A DNA stretch of 56,652 nt from Thermoproteus sp. UBA157 (GCA_002497345.1 DANS01000038.1:428-57079), one strand, 5' to 3'. Shown: positions 7,141-16,122, counted from the first letter of the stretch. Made by a program: numbers and translations. The notes: generated by a model not told the origin, from the sequence alone.

Positions 7141-9639
7141 ATGGCCAAATATCTACTCGGCAGAGACTTCGCCTTCCCCGAATACGTGCCGCGCTTTCCT
7201 CGACGGTACGGCTTCCAGGTGGTTAAGCTAGAGGGCGATCTAAGGCTAGACATATGGAATAAGGAGGTAATTGGTGTCGTCAAATACCGGCTCAAGGCCC
7301 TCGAGGATCTCGACAGAGTAGCGCTGGACGCCGTCGAGATGGAGATCCTCGGCGCCTCGACGGGCTACTCGTACGATGGGGAGACCATAGTATTCGACGT
7401 AAGGCTTCGGGCTGGGCAAGAGGCCGATATCGAGGTAAGATACAGAGCTAGGCCGAGGAAGGGGATGTACTTCGTCCTCCCAGATAGGCATCATCCCTAT
7501 AGGGCGCCCATGGTCTGGACGCAAGGCGAGAGCGAGGACAATAGATACTGGCTACCGCTTCCTGATTCGCCGAATGTGAAATTCCCTTGGAGATTGTCCA
7601 TATCGGTCCCCAAGCCCTACGTAGCCGGCAGCAACGGCGTTTTGGTTGAGGTTAAAGACGACGGCGATAGGACTGCATACGTATGGGACATGAGACATCC
7701 GATGTCGCCATATCTCATAGCCATAGCAGCCGGCGATTTCGAGATAATAAGGGAGAAATGCGGCAACGTGGAGCTCGAATATTGGATACCAAAGTATCCG
7801 CGGTTTGAGGGCGCGTGGGTTCCGCCCCCCGACGCGTACCGATACTCGTTCCATCACACGTGCGATATAATTAGATTCCTAGGGGAATATTTGGGAGTGC
7901 CGTACCCCTACGAGCGATACGCCCAAGTCGTCGTGCAGGAGTTCATATACGGAGGCATGGAGAACACCACGTTTACTATACTGACCGACTGGACCCTCCA
8001 CGACTCCCATGCGCATTGTCCCTACTCGCAGTTCCCGTGTAGCGACGAGGACTTCTCCTCCGATCCGCTCGTGGCCCATGAGATGGCCCATCAATGGTTC
8101 GGCGATTTGGTTACCGCTAAGGACTGGGCGCACATAGCTATCAACGAGTCCTTCGCCACGTTCCTGGAGGCCCTCTGGACCGAGAAGTCAAAGGGCAAAG
8201 ACGAATACCTCTACGAACTTTACTCCAATTTCAAGGCCTACTTAAACGAGTACAGCTCCCGCTACGCCAGGCCCATCGTGACTAATCTATATGCCATGCC
8301 CGAGGAGGTCTTCGATCGCCACGCATACGAAAAGGGCTCGGTAATTCTGCACATGCTGAGGAGCTTGTTGGGCGACGAAACCTTCAGAAAGGGGCTAAGG
8401 CTATTCCTGGAGCGGTATAGGTACAAGAACGCAGACGTTGAGGATCTCAGAAAGGCGTTGGAGGAGGCTAGCGGGAAGGATCTCGAGTGGTTTTGGCGCC
8501 AGTTCTTCTACTCGGCCGGCCATCCCGTAATAAAGGCGTCTTGGAGCAAAAACAACGGCGTAAGGCTCGTGTTGGAGCAAGCCCAATCCGACGACAGCTT
8601 CCCGCTGTATACTCTACCTCTCGAAATAGACGTAGTGCGCGAGGACGGAAGCCGGGAAAGGATCTCGGTGAATTTCGCCGAGAGGAGGCTCGATGTGCCG
8701 TTAGGGGATAAGGCGAAATACGCTTGCATCGATCCCGAGTTCAAGTTGCTCAAGCTAGTGGAGCTGAACGTGCCCGTCGAAGTGCTCGGCGCCATGCTAC
8801 AAGACGAGCACGTATATTGTCGTCTCCAAGCTGTGGAGGCCTTGAGGAAAAACGGCAGCCCAAGAGCTGTGGAGTTCCTCTCAAGGGCGTTGAGGGACAA
8901 GTTCTGGGGCGTTGCCGCCGAGGCCGCGAGGGCCTTGGGCGCTATAGGTACGGCCGATGCCGTGAGGGCTCTCGTGGAGGCCTACAAGGAGGTCGGGCAT
9001 CCAAGGGCTAGGAGGGCCGTTGTGGAGGCGCTCGGCAATGTGCGGAGGAAGGAGGCGGCTGAGTTCCTCGATAGAATACTACACGATCCCAACGAAAGCT
9101 ATTACGTCAGATACGAGGCGGCGAAGGCCTTGGGCAAGACGAAGTGGGAATTCGCGGAGCACAGCTTGAGGAGGGCCTTGAGCTACGGCGGACACGTAGA
9201 TATAATTAAGAGGGGCGCCATAGAGGGTTTGGCGGAGCTCGGCACCGAGGAGGGCTTGGATATCGTCTTGCGCTACGTCGGCGAGGAGAACCCGACGTGG
9301 GTGAGGGTGTCTGCCGTGCAGTCGTTATCGAAATTCGGCCCTAAGCGGCAAGTCCTCGAGGCGCTGAGAAGTGCTCTACGCGATGATAACTTCCGCGTCA
9401 GAGCGGCTGCGGTGACGGCGGCCTTGGACTTGATGGATCCCCGGCTTTTGCCCGATCTTCAAGAGAGGGCTGAGCGCGATGTAGATGGCAGAATCAGGAG
9501 GATGGCGCGTGAAGCCGTGGAGAAGATAAGGAGGGCAATGGATCGCGGCGCGGAGTACCAGAAATTGAGAGAAGAGGTTGAGAGGCTTAGAGACGAATAC
9601 AGAAAAATGATGGACAGACTGGCCCGTCTCGAGAAATAG
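7141..9639 (+). CDS. M1 family zinc aminopeptidase with HEAT-repeat C-terminus
   Basis: Cytosolic peptidase releasing N-terminal amino acids. The exopeptidase signature GGMEN is at residues 271-275 and the zinc site HEMAH at 313-317, with the third ligand Glu in NESFATFLEALW about 20 residues later. The catalytic half (1-540) has the tricorn-interacting-factor/leukotriene-hydrolase layout. From about 555 to 800 come five or six HEAT-like helical repeats (for example RLQAVEALRKNGSPRAVEFL and RYEAAKALGKTKWEFAE), then a short coiled coil (KLREEVERLRDEYRKMMDRL) to residue 832. PBS/HEAT-type repeats on an M1 enzyme probably provide a docking surface or oligomer contact. Single gene with its own promoter. 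Confidence 0.93.
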   Translation: MAKYLLGRDFAFPEYVPRFPRRYGFQVVKLEGDLRLDIWNKEVIGVVKYRLKALEDLDRVALDAVEMEILGASTGYSYDGETIVFDVRLRAGQEADIEVRYRARPRKGMYFVLPDRHHPYRAPMVWTQGESEDNRYWLPLPDSPNVKFPWRLSISVPKPYVAGSNGVLVEVKDDGDRTAYVWDMRHPMSPYLIAIAAGDFEIIREKCGNVELEYWIPKYPRFEGAWVPPPDAYRYSFHHTCDIIRFLGEYLGVPYPYERYAQVVVQEFIYGGMENTTFTILTDWTLHDSHAHCPYSQFPCSDEDFSSDPLVAHEMAHQWFGDLVTAKDWAHIAINESFATFLEALWTEKSKGKDEYLYELYSNFKAYLNEYSSRYARPIVTNLYAMPEEVFDRHAYEKGSVILHMLRSLLGDETFRKGLRLFLERYRYKNADVEDLRKALEEASGKDLEWFWRQFFYSAGHPVIKASWSKNNGVRLVLEQAQSDDSFPLYTLPLEIDVVREDGSRERISVNFAERRLDVPLGDKAKYACIDPEFKLLKLVELNVPVEVLGAMLQDEHVYCRLQAVEALRKNGSPRAVEFLSRALRDKFWGVAAEAARALGAIGTADAVRALVEAYKEVGHPRARRAVVEALGNVRRKEAAEFLDRILHDPNESYYVRYEAAKALGKTKWEFAEHSLRRALSYGGHVDIIKRGAIEGLAELGTEEGLDIVLRYVGEENPTWVRVSAVQSLSKFGPKRQVLEALRSALRDDNFRVRAAAVTAALDLMDPRLLPDLQERAERDVDGRIRRMAREAVEKIRRAMDRGAEYQKLREEVERLRDEYRKMMDRLARLEK

Positions 9640-10218
9640 CTAGAGCACGAAGGCCAAATAGGCGGATAATGCGAAGAGAATAGCCCATATAGCTATATTC
9701 CATCTAAATATCTTGGAGCCATCAAGAGGTCCTAAAGGCAAGAGATTGAAGAACGCCACAAACGCGTTAAGTCTCATCAAATAGGCGAGGAAGCTTATCT
9801 CGAGCGAGTCCAACGGTAGAGAGTACAACAAGGCCAAAGAGGCTAAGGAAATAATTATATTAGTCAGAGGTCCCGCTAAGGAGATATGGCCTTCGTGATC
9901 GCTCGTATAGCGGTAACATGATATGAAAGTATATCCTGATATGAACAAAAGGGGCGATCTAGTCAGCACGCCAAACAGCGCGTTTACGATGAAGGTCACA
10001 AAGAAGCCGGGCGGATAGAGCACGAAGCGCGACCAACAGCCTTTGCCTCTGGCCACTTGTCTGTGGGCCAATTCGTGGGGGACTATGGCTATGGTTATAG
10101 CCAGCGTGGGCAGAAGGATGCCGGCTAGCGGATCTGGGAAGTTGTAGAAATACGCTATGGCCACCGAGAGGATAGCTAGGAGGAACGAAAGCGGCTCGTT
10201 TAGGTGATGCAGATTCAT
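9640..10218 (-). CDS. Site-2-protease-like (M50) membrane metalloprotease
   Basis: 192-aa integral membrane protein with about five hydrophobic segments. The zinc motif is HELAH within VPHELAHRQVARG, and the distal motif NLLPLGPLDGSK carries the conserved Asp ligand (NxxPxxxLDG). It is a short M50 without PDZ or CBS domains. S2P-type enzymes cut transmembrane substrates; the substrate is unknown. ATG at 10218 has a TATA-like AAAGTTTTAATAAGG (10237-10251) about 25 nt upstream. It converges on the aminopeptidase gene with no gap. Confidence 0.88.
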   Translation of the reverse strand: MNLHHLNEPLSFLLAILSVAIAYFYNFPDPLAGILLPTLAITIAIVPHELAHRQVARGKGCWSRFVLYPPGFFVTFIVNALFGVLTRSPLLFISGYTFISCYRYTSDHEGHISLAGPLTNIIISLASLALLYSLPLDSLEISFLAYLMRLNAFVAFFNLLPLGPLDGSKIFRWNIAIWAILFALSAYLAFVL

Positions 10219-10322
10219 GGCCGGCCATTCGACGTCCTTATTAAAACTTTAGTCGGAGCGCGAATTCTCCTCACCGATCCGGACAAGGGCCTCTCCTCAT
10301 TTTAATACCGCTCAATTTCTAC

Positions 10323-10955
10323 ATGCCCGTATTTATAGTAGATCACCCATACGCCCAACACGTCTTGACAAAACTTAGAGATGTCCGCACCTCCAGTCTG
10401 GAATTTCGGAAGGGATTAGTCAAGTTGGGGAGGATACTTGGATACGAGATCGCCAAGACGTTCCCTAAGAGGGGGGTGGTGGTTCACACCCCCCTCGGCG
10501 AGGCTAAAGGCATCGTCCTCGACGATCTGGATAGGGTAATTATAGTGGAGGTGCTCAGGGCTGCTATGCCGCTCGTCGAGGGCCTTTTGAAGGCCTTCCC
10601 TGAGGCTAAAATAGGCGTTATAGCCGCCAAGAGGAGGGAGGAAGGGGGCACGATAGGTGTGGACGTGTACTATACCAGAGTGCCCAGCGTTGACAACCAC
10701 GTAGTTATAGTAGCGGATCCCATGTTGGCCACAGGCGTCACATTATCCTCGGCAATACGCGAAGTCCTCAAGCGCGGTAACCCAAAGAGGCTCATCACAG
10801 TCTCGGTGATAGCGACTCCTATAGGAATAGAGCGAGTCTTGTCGACATATCCCAGCGCCGAGATCTACACGGTGGCCATAGACGAAATCTTGAACAAAGA
10901 AGGGTTTATCGTTCCCGGCCTCGGCGATGCCGGCGATAGGGCGTTCGGCAGTTAG
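10323..10955 (+). CDS. upp: Uracil phosphoribosyltransferase
   Basis: Pyrimidine salvage: uracil plus PRPP to UMP and diphosphate, cytosolic. The PRPP-binding loop VVIVADPMLATGVT is at residues 127-140 and the diagnostic C-terminal uracil-binding segment GLGDAGDRAFG at 199-209. Length 210 is normal. ATG at 10323 follows TATA-like CATTTTAATACC by about 20 nt. The gene is divergent from the M50 protease and has no coupled neighbour; PRPP would come from the synthetase at 29912. Confidence 0.96.
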   Translation: MPVFIVDHPYAQHVLTKLRDVRTSSLEFRKGLVKLGRILGYEIAKTFPKRGVVVHTPLGEAKGIVLDDLDRVIIVEVLRAAMPLVEGLLKAFPEAKIGVIAAKRREEGGTIGVDVYYTRVPSVDNHVVIVADPMLATGVTLSSAIREVLKRGNPKRLITVSVIATPIGIERVLSTYPSAEIYTVAIDEILNKEGFIVPGLGDAGDRAFGS

Positions 10956-11016
10956 CCGCTCTCGTTGCCGCCTAACAGCCGGCGTCAACAGAATTAAAGC
11001 ATTCGCTGCAGGCATA

Positions 11017-11028
11017 GTTTTTAAATAG
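11017..11028 (+). promoter_or_regulatory. TATA-like box of the PhoH-KH gene
   Basis: GTTTTTAAATAG centred about 22 nt before a GTG start codon at 11045. The spacing supports GTG as the true, leaderless start. Confidence 0.6.
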
Positions 11029-11044
11029 CGTCTCTCGCCTACGC

Positions 11045-12169
11045 GTGATCGAGAAGATAAAGCCGCAAACCGTCGGTCAAGAAAGGGCCATCAACGCACT
11101 CATGGATCCTGAAAACGAGATAGTTGGGCTCTTCGGGCCCACCGGCACGGGCAAATCGCTGTTGAGCATAGCCTACGGCATATCGTCTGTGCAGGGAGGT
11201 AAGTCCAAGAAGTTCGTGATAGCCCGGCCCATAGTCGACGTGTCGACTGGTAAGTCCCTAACGCCGGAGGAGCTCGGCGAGATGTATTACAAGTTGGCCT
11301 CGGCATATCTTTACGACATATTGGGAGAATACACAACTCGCGAGGAGATCGAGAAGATGTTGAGGGAGGAGACCGTCATAGTTACAGATGTGAACTATCT
11401 CAGAGGCAGGACCTTCGACGACGCGGTGATATTCTTGGACGACGCGCAGAACGTGCAACCAGACAGCGCCGCTGAGATATTGCTGAGGCTGGGCAGGAAC
11501 AGCAAGCTGGTAGTGGCGGGCGATCCCGTCTTCCAGTCATCGCGTGGAGATGGCGGCGAAGTGGATGGAGCCACCTTGCTCAGGGAAGCACTACTAGGGG
11601 AGCAGAAAGCCGTTGTTATAGACCTCGGCGTAAAGGACATAGTTCGCCCAGGCGCCCGGCGCGGAATAAGGCTGGCGCTGGAGCTCCGAATGCGCAAGAG
11701 GCGTCTTTCAGACACTGAGCGTTATATAATTGACGCATTCCGCATCTATGCCCCGGATGCAGATATAATAACCGCTATAGAGTTCAAACCAGACAAGGAG
11801 TCCTTGGGCATAAAAGGCGACGTGCCTGATGCTCTGGTCTTTGTAAAAGAGGGTCATCTAGGCAGAGCCGTGGGTAGAGGGGGCGAGCGTATTAAAAACG
11901 TAGAGAACGATACCGGTTTACGTCTAAGGCTCGTCGAAATGAACCTCGATTTCAAGAATTGGATAAGAGCCCTTCACCCTGCCGGGTGGATCGCCAAGCA
12001 TATACTCGACGTAGACTTCGCTGGGCCTGAGCTTCTGATAACGGTCAGGAGGAGCGAGTTCGGAGCGTTTGTAGGCCATAGAGGCGCTTACGTACGGTTG
12101 ATGGATAGAGTATTCCGTAGGCTTTTGTCCATAGGCGTTCGCGCGGTTGAGGCCGAGGAGGGGAAATGA
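11045..12169 (+). CDS. PhoH-like ATPase with C-terminal KH domains
   Basis: Probable RNA-associated ATPase. The PhoH-type P-loop is GPTGTGKS at residues 31-38 and Walker B AVIFLDDAQN at 127-136, followed by the sensor-like VVAGDPVFQ. From about 255 there are RNA-binding KH modules: GHLGRAVGRGGERIKNVE (270-287, a GxxG loop) and a second GAFVGHRGAYVRLMDR near the C-terminus. The C-terminal pair resembles the NusA-like KH arrangement. The start is GTG. The acylphosphatase-like gene begins inside its stop, so the two are coupled. A role in RNA turnover or ribosome maturation is inference. Confidence 0.88.
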   Translation: MIEKIKPQTVGQERAINALMDPENEIVGLFGPTGTGKSLLSIAYGISSVQGGKSKKFVIARPIVDVSTGKSLTPEELGEMYYKLASAYLYDILGEYTTREEIEKMLREETVIVTDVNYLRGRTFDDAVIFLDDAQNVQPDSAAEILLRLGRNSKLVVAGDPVFQSSRGDGGEVDGATLLREALLGEQKAVVIDLGVKDIVRPGARRGIRLALELRMRKRRLSDTERYIIDAFRIYAPDADIITAIEFKPDKESLGIKGDVPDALVFVKEGHLGRAVGRGGERIKNVENDTGLRLRLVEMNLDFKNWIRALHPAGWIAKHILDVDFAGPELLITVRRSEFGAFVGHRGAYVRLMDRVFRRLLSIGVRAVEAEEGK

Positions 12170-12456
12170 TGAACAATAAGAGGATCAGGCTTCATTTATT
12201 TGTAAAAGGCGAATTGGATCTGCCCGGAGTCCCCTATCGCCAGATCTTCCGCGAAGTCGCTAGGAGGAACCACGTGTTCGGCTGGGTCCGCCTTCTGCCC
12301 GACGGCAATATAGAGGCGGTACTCGAGGGCGACGAGAGGGACGTGGATGCAGTACTCAGATGGGCCTACGCAGGTCCTCAGGGCACTAAAGTGAGGGAGG
12401 TCGAGATAATAAGGGAGGAGTACAAGGGCGAGTTCGACGATTTTAAAATCCTCTAA
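12166..12456 (+). CDS. Acylphosphatase-like protein lacking the catalytic Asn
   Basis: 96-aa ferredoxin-fold protein of the acylphosphatase family. The family motif GxxxR is present as GVPYRQIFREVA, keeping the phosphate-binding Arg, and the second motif is GWVRLLPDGNIEAVLEG. The usual GWVRN is GWVRL, so the catalytic Asn is missing. There are also four or five extra residues ahead of the first motif (KGELDLPGVPYR). It may be a non-catalytic binder of phosphate or of its PhoH-KH neighbour, with which it is coupled (ATGATGA overlap). It converges with the next gene, 3' ends overlapping by 14 bp. Confidence 0.8.
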   Translation: MMNNKRIRLHLFVKGELDLPGVPYRQIFREVARRNHVFGWVRLLPDGNIEAVLEGDERDVDAVLRWAYAGPQGTKVREVEIIREEYKGEFDDFKIL

Positions 12457-13039
12457 ACGACAAGAGCATATATAGCGCGAAGCCAAACGTCATATGCGCC
12501 ACATACGGGACTCCGTATTTCGCCACGACGAACTCATCATCTATGCTCTCGGGAGGCTTATATTTCTCCAGATCCTTAACACGTCCCAAAATATACTTAT
12601 GTTTATTACGAAGCGCCTCCTCTCTGCTAATGCATACGTGGGTGAACCTCTCAATTAATGTCATCTCACAAGGCCTTCCTCTATTGGACAAGAATAGCCA
12701 TAGGGATGTGGCCAAGATCGAGAGGCCGGTCCCCATGACGACGATCGCGGGAGTCGGCAGATAGGGGAGCGGAGGCGGGAAGAACGATATGGCGAGTATT
12801 GTGAGCGAATCGGCGTAGCCGCTTCCTGAAATGCGCATGGCCAACGCCAAGACGATGCCCAGAATAGGCGATGCGGCGTAGAGGGGCTCTCTCCACGAAA
12901 AATACGCCGCAGCCAAGGCGGGCGCGTACAGCGCCGCGATCACCCAAGCATCTAACTCCCTCATCTTTATATCTTGATAAGAGGCGTAGGCCAACAAGGC
13001 TAGTTCGGACAAGCCGAATAGGGCAACCGAGGCGTCCAT
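12443..13039 (-). CDS. Prepilin peptidase-like (A24) membrane protein
   Basis: 198 residues with about five membrane segments. The two aspartates of aspartic prepilin peptidases fit ASYQDIKMREL (D23, the xxDxxxR context) and SGSGYADS (D77, the GxGxxD context). Such enzymes cut class III signal peptides of archaeal pilins and archaellins. It also has a roughly 70-residue charged cytosolic insert (EEALRNKHKYILGRVKDLEKYK) before the last hydrophobic segment. It sits 7 nt before the end of PGI/PMI on the same strand without pilin genes nearby. It could serve a pilus built with the motor ATPase at 676-2208, but nothing links them directly. Confidence 0.75.
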   Translation of the reverse strand: MDASVALFGLSELALLAYASYQDIKMRELDAWVIAALYAPALAAAYFSWREPLYAASPILGIVLALAMRISGSGYADSLTILAISFFPPPLPYLPTPAIVVMGTGLSILATSLWLFLSNRGRPCEMTLIERFTHVCISREEALRNKHKYILGRVKDLEKYKPPESIDDEFVVAKYGVPYVAHMTFGFALYMLLSFRGF

Positions 13040-13046
13040 GAGCGGT

Positions 13047-13949
13047 TTACTGCGGCAGCCTTCTCTTTAACTCCTCTATTCTGGGCGTCTTGAGGGGATC
13101 CACGTTTCTGCTCTCGGCTATCCTAACAGTGGCGATTCCCACATGTTTTAAAAAGGTCAAGATTCCGCTCACGGTCATCGACACATCGAACAGCTCGCCT
13201 GGGATCAATTGCAACGTCAGCTCGACTCGTAGTTTGTGCTCGGGCGGTATATCGGGACTTGTGAGGGCGACGATAGGCCCCCTCGCTCCCTCTATCCAGT
13301 TGTGGTGGGCTTCTGGCAGTATCTCCACAGATGGGTCGATCTTCGCGTTCTCGTTGGCCTCGTTCTTGACCCTATAGGCGATCCCCTGCATCGAGGAGGG
13401 GGCTACGACCGTGGGCCTCGCCGATAGCGCCCGCTCTAACCTCTCTGCTAGCTTCTGATCATACGGCAAAACCTCAGGCAGATCGAACGCGACACCGTAG
13501 ATCCTTCTTAAGATCCACAACGCCGCGGTGAACATCTGCGGCAGAGCCGCGCGAGGCGCCGAGGCCTTGGGGATTTTTACAATTGGCACGCCCATCTCGG
13601 CGAGTTTGCCGCCAGTTGTTATGCCTATTACCGGGATGCCCCTTTCTAAGGCAAGCCTCGCCGCAGTTAACGTCTCGGCGGTATTTCCGGAGTAGGATAC
13701 TGCTATCATGAGCCCGCTTTTACCCTTGAAGAAGTAGTCCTTCACCACTATTACCTCGAACGGCCAATCCCTCACCATCGACAAATCTCTAATAAGATCT
13801 CCGATAACCCCTGAGCCGCCCATGCCGGCCACGTACAACCTCTCAGCTTGCGATATCTCGTAGACACGGCCGCCGTAGTTATATCTGTCGGGGAGATCCG
13901 CGGGGGTTTTCAGGATATATCGCTCCCAGTTCATGTAATCGTCGAGCAT
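13047..13949 (-). CDS. Bifunctional phosphoglucose/phosphomannose isomerase
   Basis: Interconverts glucose-6-P or mannose-6-P with fructose-6-P; this PGI/PMI family is characterised in Pyrobaculum. SIS-domain motifs: GMGGSGVIGD at 42-51, VSYSGNTAET at 84-93 and KNEANENAK near 195-203, with the catalytic region EAHHNWIEG at 213-221. The 300-aa length is standard. ATG at 13949. It is divergent from the helicase gene with only 40 bp between start codons, and that gap holds a single A/T-rich box (AATTAATATTTCC). The A24-like gene follows 7 nt downstream. Confidence 0.93.
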   Translation of the reverse strand: MLDDYMNWERYILKTPADLPDRYNYGGRVYEISQAERLYVAGMGGSGVIGDLIRDLSMVRDWPFEVIVVKDYFFKGKSGLMIAVSYSGNTAETLTAARLALERGIPVIGITTGGKLAEMGVPIVKIPKASAPRAALPQMFTAALWILRRIYGVAFDLPEVLPYDQKLAERLERALSARPTVVAPSSMQGIAYRVKNEANENAKIDPSVEILPEAHHNWIEGARGPIVALTSPDIPPEHKLRVELTLQLIPGELFDVSMTVSGILTFLKHVGIATVRIAESRNVDPLKTPRIEELKRRLPQ

Positions 13950-13989
13950 GTGGAAAACGGCTCTTCAATTAATATTTCCTTAAGGTATC

Positions 13990-15948
13990 GTGCGGTTTCG
14001 CGTTGTGGTAAACGGCGTGGAGATCACCAGGGAGTGGAGCTGGGAGAGGATCTCGAAAGTGAAGGAGGAGCTCAAGAGAATGGGCTTTAGGTGGACTGGG
14101 GAAGGCTGGGTGGGGCGGCTGAGGGATCCAGCCTCGATATATACATTGAAGGCGTTGCTTGAAATGAACGATGAGGAAGCTGACGAGGTGATGAAGGCGG
14201 CTGGGCTCGGCTCCGGCGACGCCGTATTGATAACCGGCGAGTTGCCCGACAGATTAAGGCCCTACGTGGTAGCCTCGTACGGCTCATCTCACCTAGTATC
14301 AGTGACTAGGTTTATCAGAGATTTCGTGGCCTCCGATAAGAAAGCGATAGCGGAAGTTCAAAGCTTTGAGGAATACGTAAGGCGCGCCGCCGATGAGTTT
14401 AAAACATTAGTCAAAGGCCTTAGCCTCAAGGGGGATCTCGACGAGGCTGTCAGAAACGCCGTTGAGATAGCGTTGAGCTCGGAGCGGTTGAAGGCCTTAT
14501 ACGAGAAGAGGATTGCTTGGAGAAGAGTCGAGTTGTGGCCCACCAAGGCCGTGCTCAACTTCGCCAGCAAGGAGCTGATATCGGAGCTAGGCCTTCTGAA
14601 ACTCGCATATAACTTAGTGGGCAGAGACGGCGAAGTGAAGCAAACGTTCATAAGGCTAGTCAAGGTCTCCAAGTCCCAGGACAAGGTGACCTTAGAGTAT
14701 CCTGTTTTCGTCAAGGATAAAGTCGCTGATATTTTAAGGAAATATGGCTATATAGTATTAAGTAAAGAAATTCAATACAAATCAATTCAGTACAAACAAG
14801 GATTCTCATTGTATAGATTCCAAGAGAAGGCCGTCGAGAGCTGGGAGAGGGCCGGCAGAAGGGGAACCATAGCGGTGCCCACAGGCGGCGGCAAGACGTT
14901 TATTGCCATGTCGGCGATTGCCAAGACGTCTACTACCGCGTTGATCCTCGCCGTCACCCAAGAGCTCGCATCGCAATGGGTCGAAAGGTTGAGGAAATAC
15001 CTAGGCGTAAGCGCGGGGATGCTAGGCGCCGGGAGACATGACGTGAGGGACGTAACTGTCGCTATATATAACTCGGCGGTTAAGTACATCGATGAGCTGG
15101 TCGGGAAGTTCGGACTCGTAATCTTCGACGAGGCCCACCACGTGCCGGCTGAGACGTTCAAGGAAGTGGCCCTCGCCTTGGATACTCCATATAGGCTAGC
15201 CATATCGGCCACGCCTAAGAGGGAGGACGGCAACGAGATGTTAATATACGAGGCAGTGGGGCCTCTGGTATATAGGGCTACGTATAGTGAAATGGTAGAA
15301 GCCGGCTTGGTTGTCCCCGTCGAACACTACAGAGTCTACGTAAGGCTCAGCGCCGAGGAGGAGCAGGAATATCGGGCCGCCCAATCCACGACAGATAACG
15401 CAATCGTGCTTAGGAACATAGCATCGCGGGCATCGGCAAAGATACCCGTCGCCGTAGAGATAATAAAGCGCGAGGCCTCGCTGGGACATAAGGTCTTGGT
15501 CTTCACGCAGTTTTTGGAGCAAGCTAGAGCAATATATGAGGAACTGCGCAATTTCATGCGCGCTGAGCTCATAACATCTGAGGAGCGCGATAGGGATACT
15601 GCGTTCTCTCGCTTCCTATCCGGCGCATCGAGGGTGGTGGTAACCACAACCGTTTTAGACGAGGGCGTAGACGTGCCTGATGCGGACGTGGCCGTAATAG
15701 TCAGTGGCAGCGGATCGAAACGTCAAATGTTACAGCGCGTGGGGAGAGTTGTCAGAAAGGCGCCCGGCAAGACGAGGGCGCGCGTTTATGAGATAGTGGC
15801 CCGAGGCACCATAGAAGAGGCGCTCTCCGAGTCGCGACATGTAGATGACGTAATTGAGGAAGTAGTTTGTAAAAGACTTACGGAATCTTCTTTGAGGGAT
15901 CTACTCTCCCGCACCTCCTTGTTAGACTTCAGTAGCTTTAAGCTTTAG
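13990..15948 (+). CDS. XPB-like superfamily 2 DNA helicase
   Basis: 3'-5' translocase of repair/transcription-linked DNA opening. N-terminal domain (about 1-270) with an own fold, then Walker A PTGGGKT (297-303), DEAH box FDEAHH (D380), motif III SATPKR, and the C-terminal RecA domain with LVFTQFLEQAR, TTVLDEGVDVPDADV and QRVGRVVRKAPGKTR. The start is GTG at 13990. A 15-nt tandem repeat at 14769-14798 encodes IQYKS IQYKQ just before the helicase core, in a locally A/T-rich patch. Crenarchaeal XPB usually neighbours the nuclease Bax1; here the next frames encode tiny membrane proteins. Confidence 0.92.
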   Translation: MRFRVVVNGVEITREWSWERISKVKEELKRMGFRWTGEGWVGRLRDPASIYTLKALLEMNDEEADEVMKAAGLGSGDAVLITGELPDRLRPYVVASYGSSHLVSVTRFIRDFVASDKKAIAEVQSFEEYVRRAADEFKTLVKGLSLKGDLDEAVRNAVEIALSSERLKALYEKRIAWRRVELWPTKAVLNFASKELISELGLLKLAYNLVGRDGEVKQTFIRLVKVSKSQDKVTLEYPVFVKDKVADILRKYGYIVLSKEIQYKSIQYKQGFSLYRFQEKAVESWERAGRRGTIAVPTGGGKTFIAMSAIAKTSTTALILAVTQELASQWVERLRKYLGVSAGMLGAGRHDVRDVTVAIYNSAVKYIDELVGKFGLVIFDEAHHVPAETFKEVALALDTPYRLAISATPKREDGNEMLIYEAVGPLVYRATYSEMVEAGLVVPVEHYRVYVRLSAEEEQEYRAAQSTTDNAIVLRNIASRASAKIPVAVEIIKREASLGHKVLVFTQFLEQARAIYEELRNFMRAELITSEERDRDTAFSRFLSGASRVVVTTTVLDEGVDVPDADVAVIVSGSGSKRQMLQRVGRVVRKAPGKTRARVYEIVARGTIEEALSESRHVDDVIEEVVCKRLTESSLRDLLSRTSLLDFSSFKL

Positions 15949-15957
15949 ATAGGATTC

Positions 15958-16122
15958 GTGGAAAGCGCTGAGGAGTTCCTATATCTGGTCTTGGAAACCG
16001 CGATTTCAGCGGCTCTTTTATTAGTGGCTGCGGCTATAGGAGTAGATGCTATTAATTATCTAAAATTAATAAATTATTATATTAAAAATGATATAAAAAA
16101 TATGATTATTTTTATTAAATAA
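15958..16122 (+). CDS. Tiny membrane protein 1 of an A/T-rich trio (54 aa)
   Basis: Starts with GTG at 15958, 9 nt after the helicase stop, and ends in TAATG overlapping the next start. The N-terminus is acidic (ESAEEF), followed by a clear transmembrane helix (LVLETAISAALLLVAAAIGVD) and a Lys/Asn/Ile-rich tail (YYIKNDIKNMIIFIK). The first half has normal G/C-rich codons and the second half is suddenly A/T-rich, as if the reading frame crosses the edge of inserted or unusual DNA. No family recognised. The tight coupling to the next two frames supports expression. Confidence 0.5.
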   Translation: MESAEEFLYLVLETAISAALLLVAAAIGVDAINYLKLINYYIKNDIKNMIIFIK

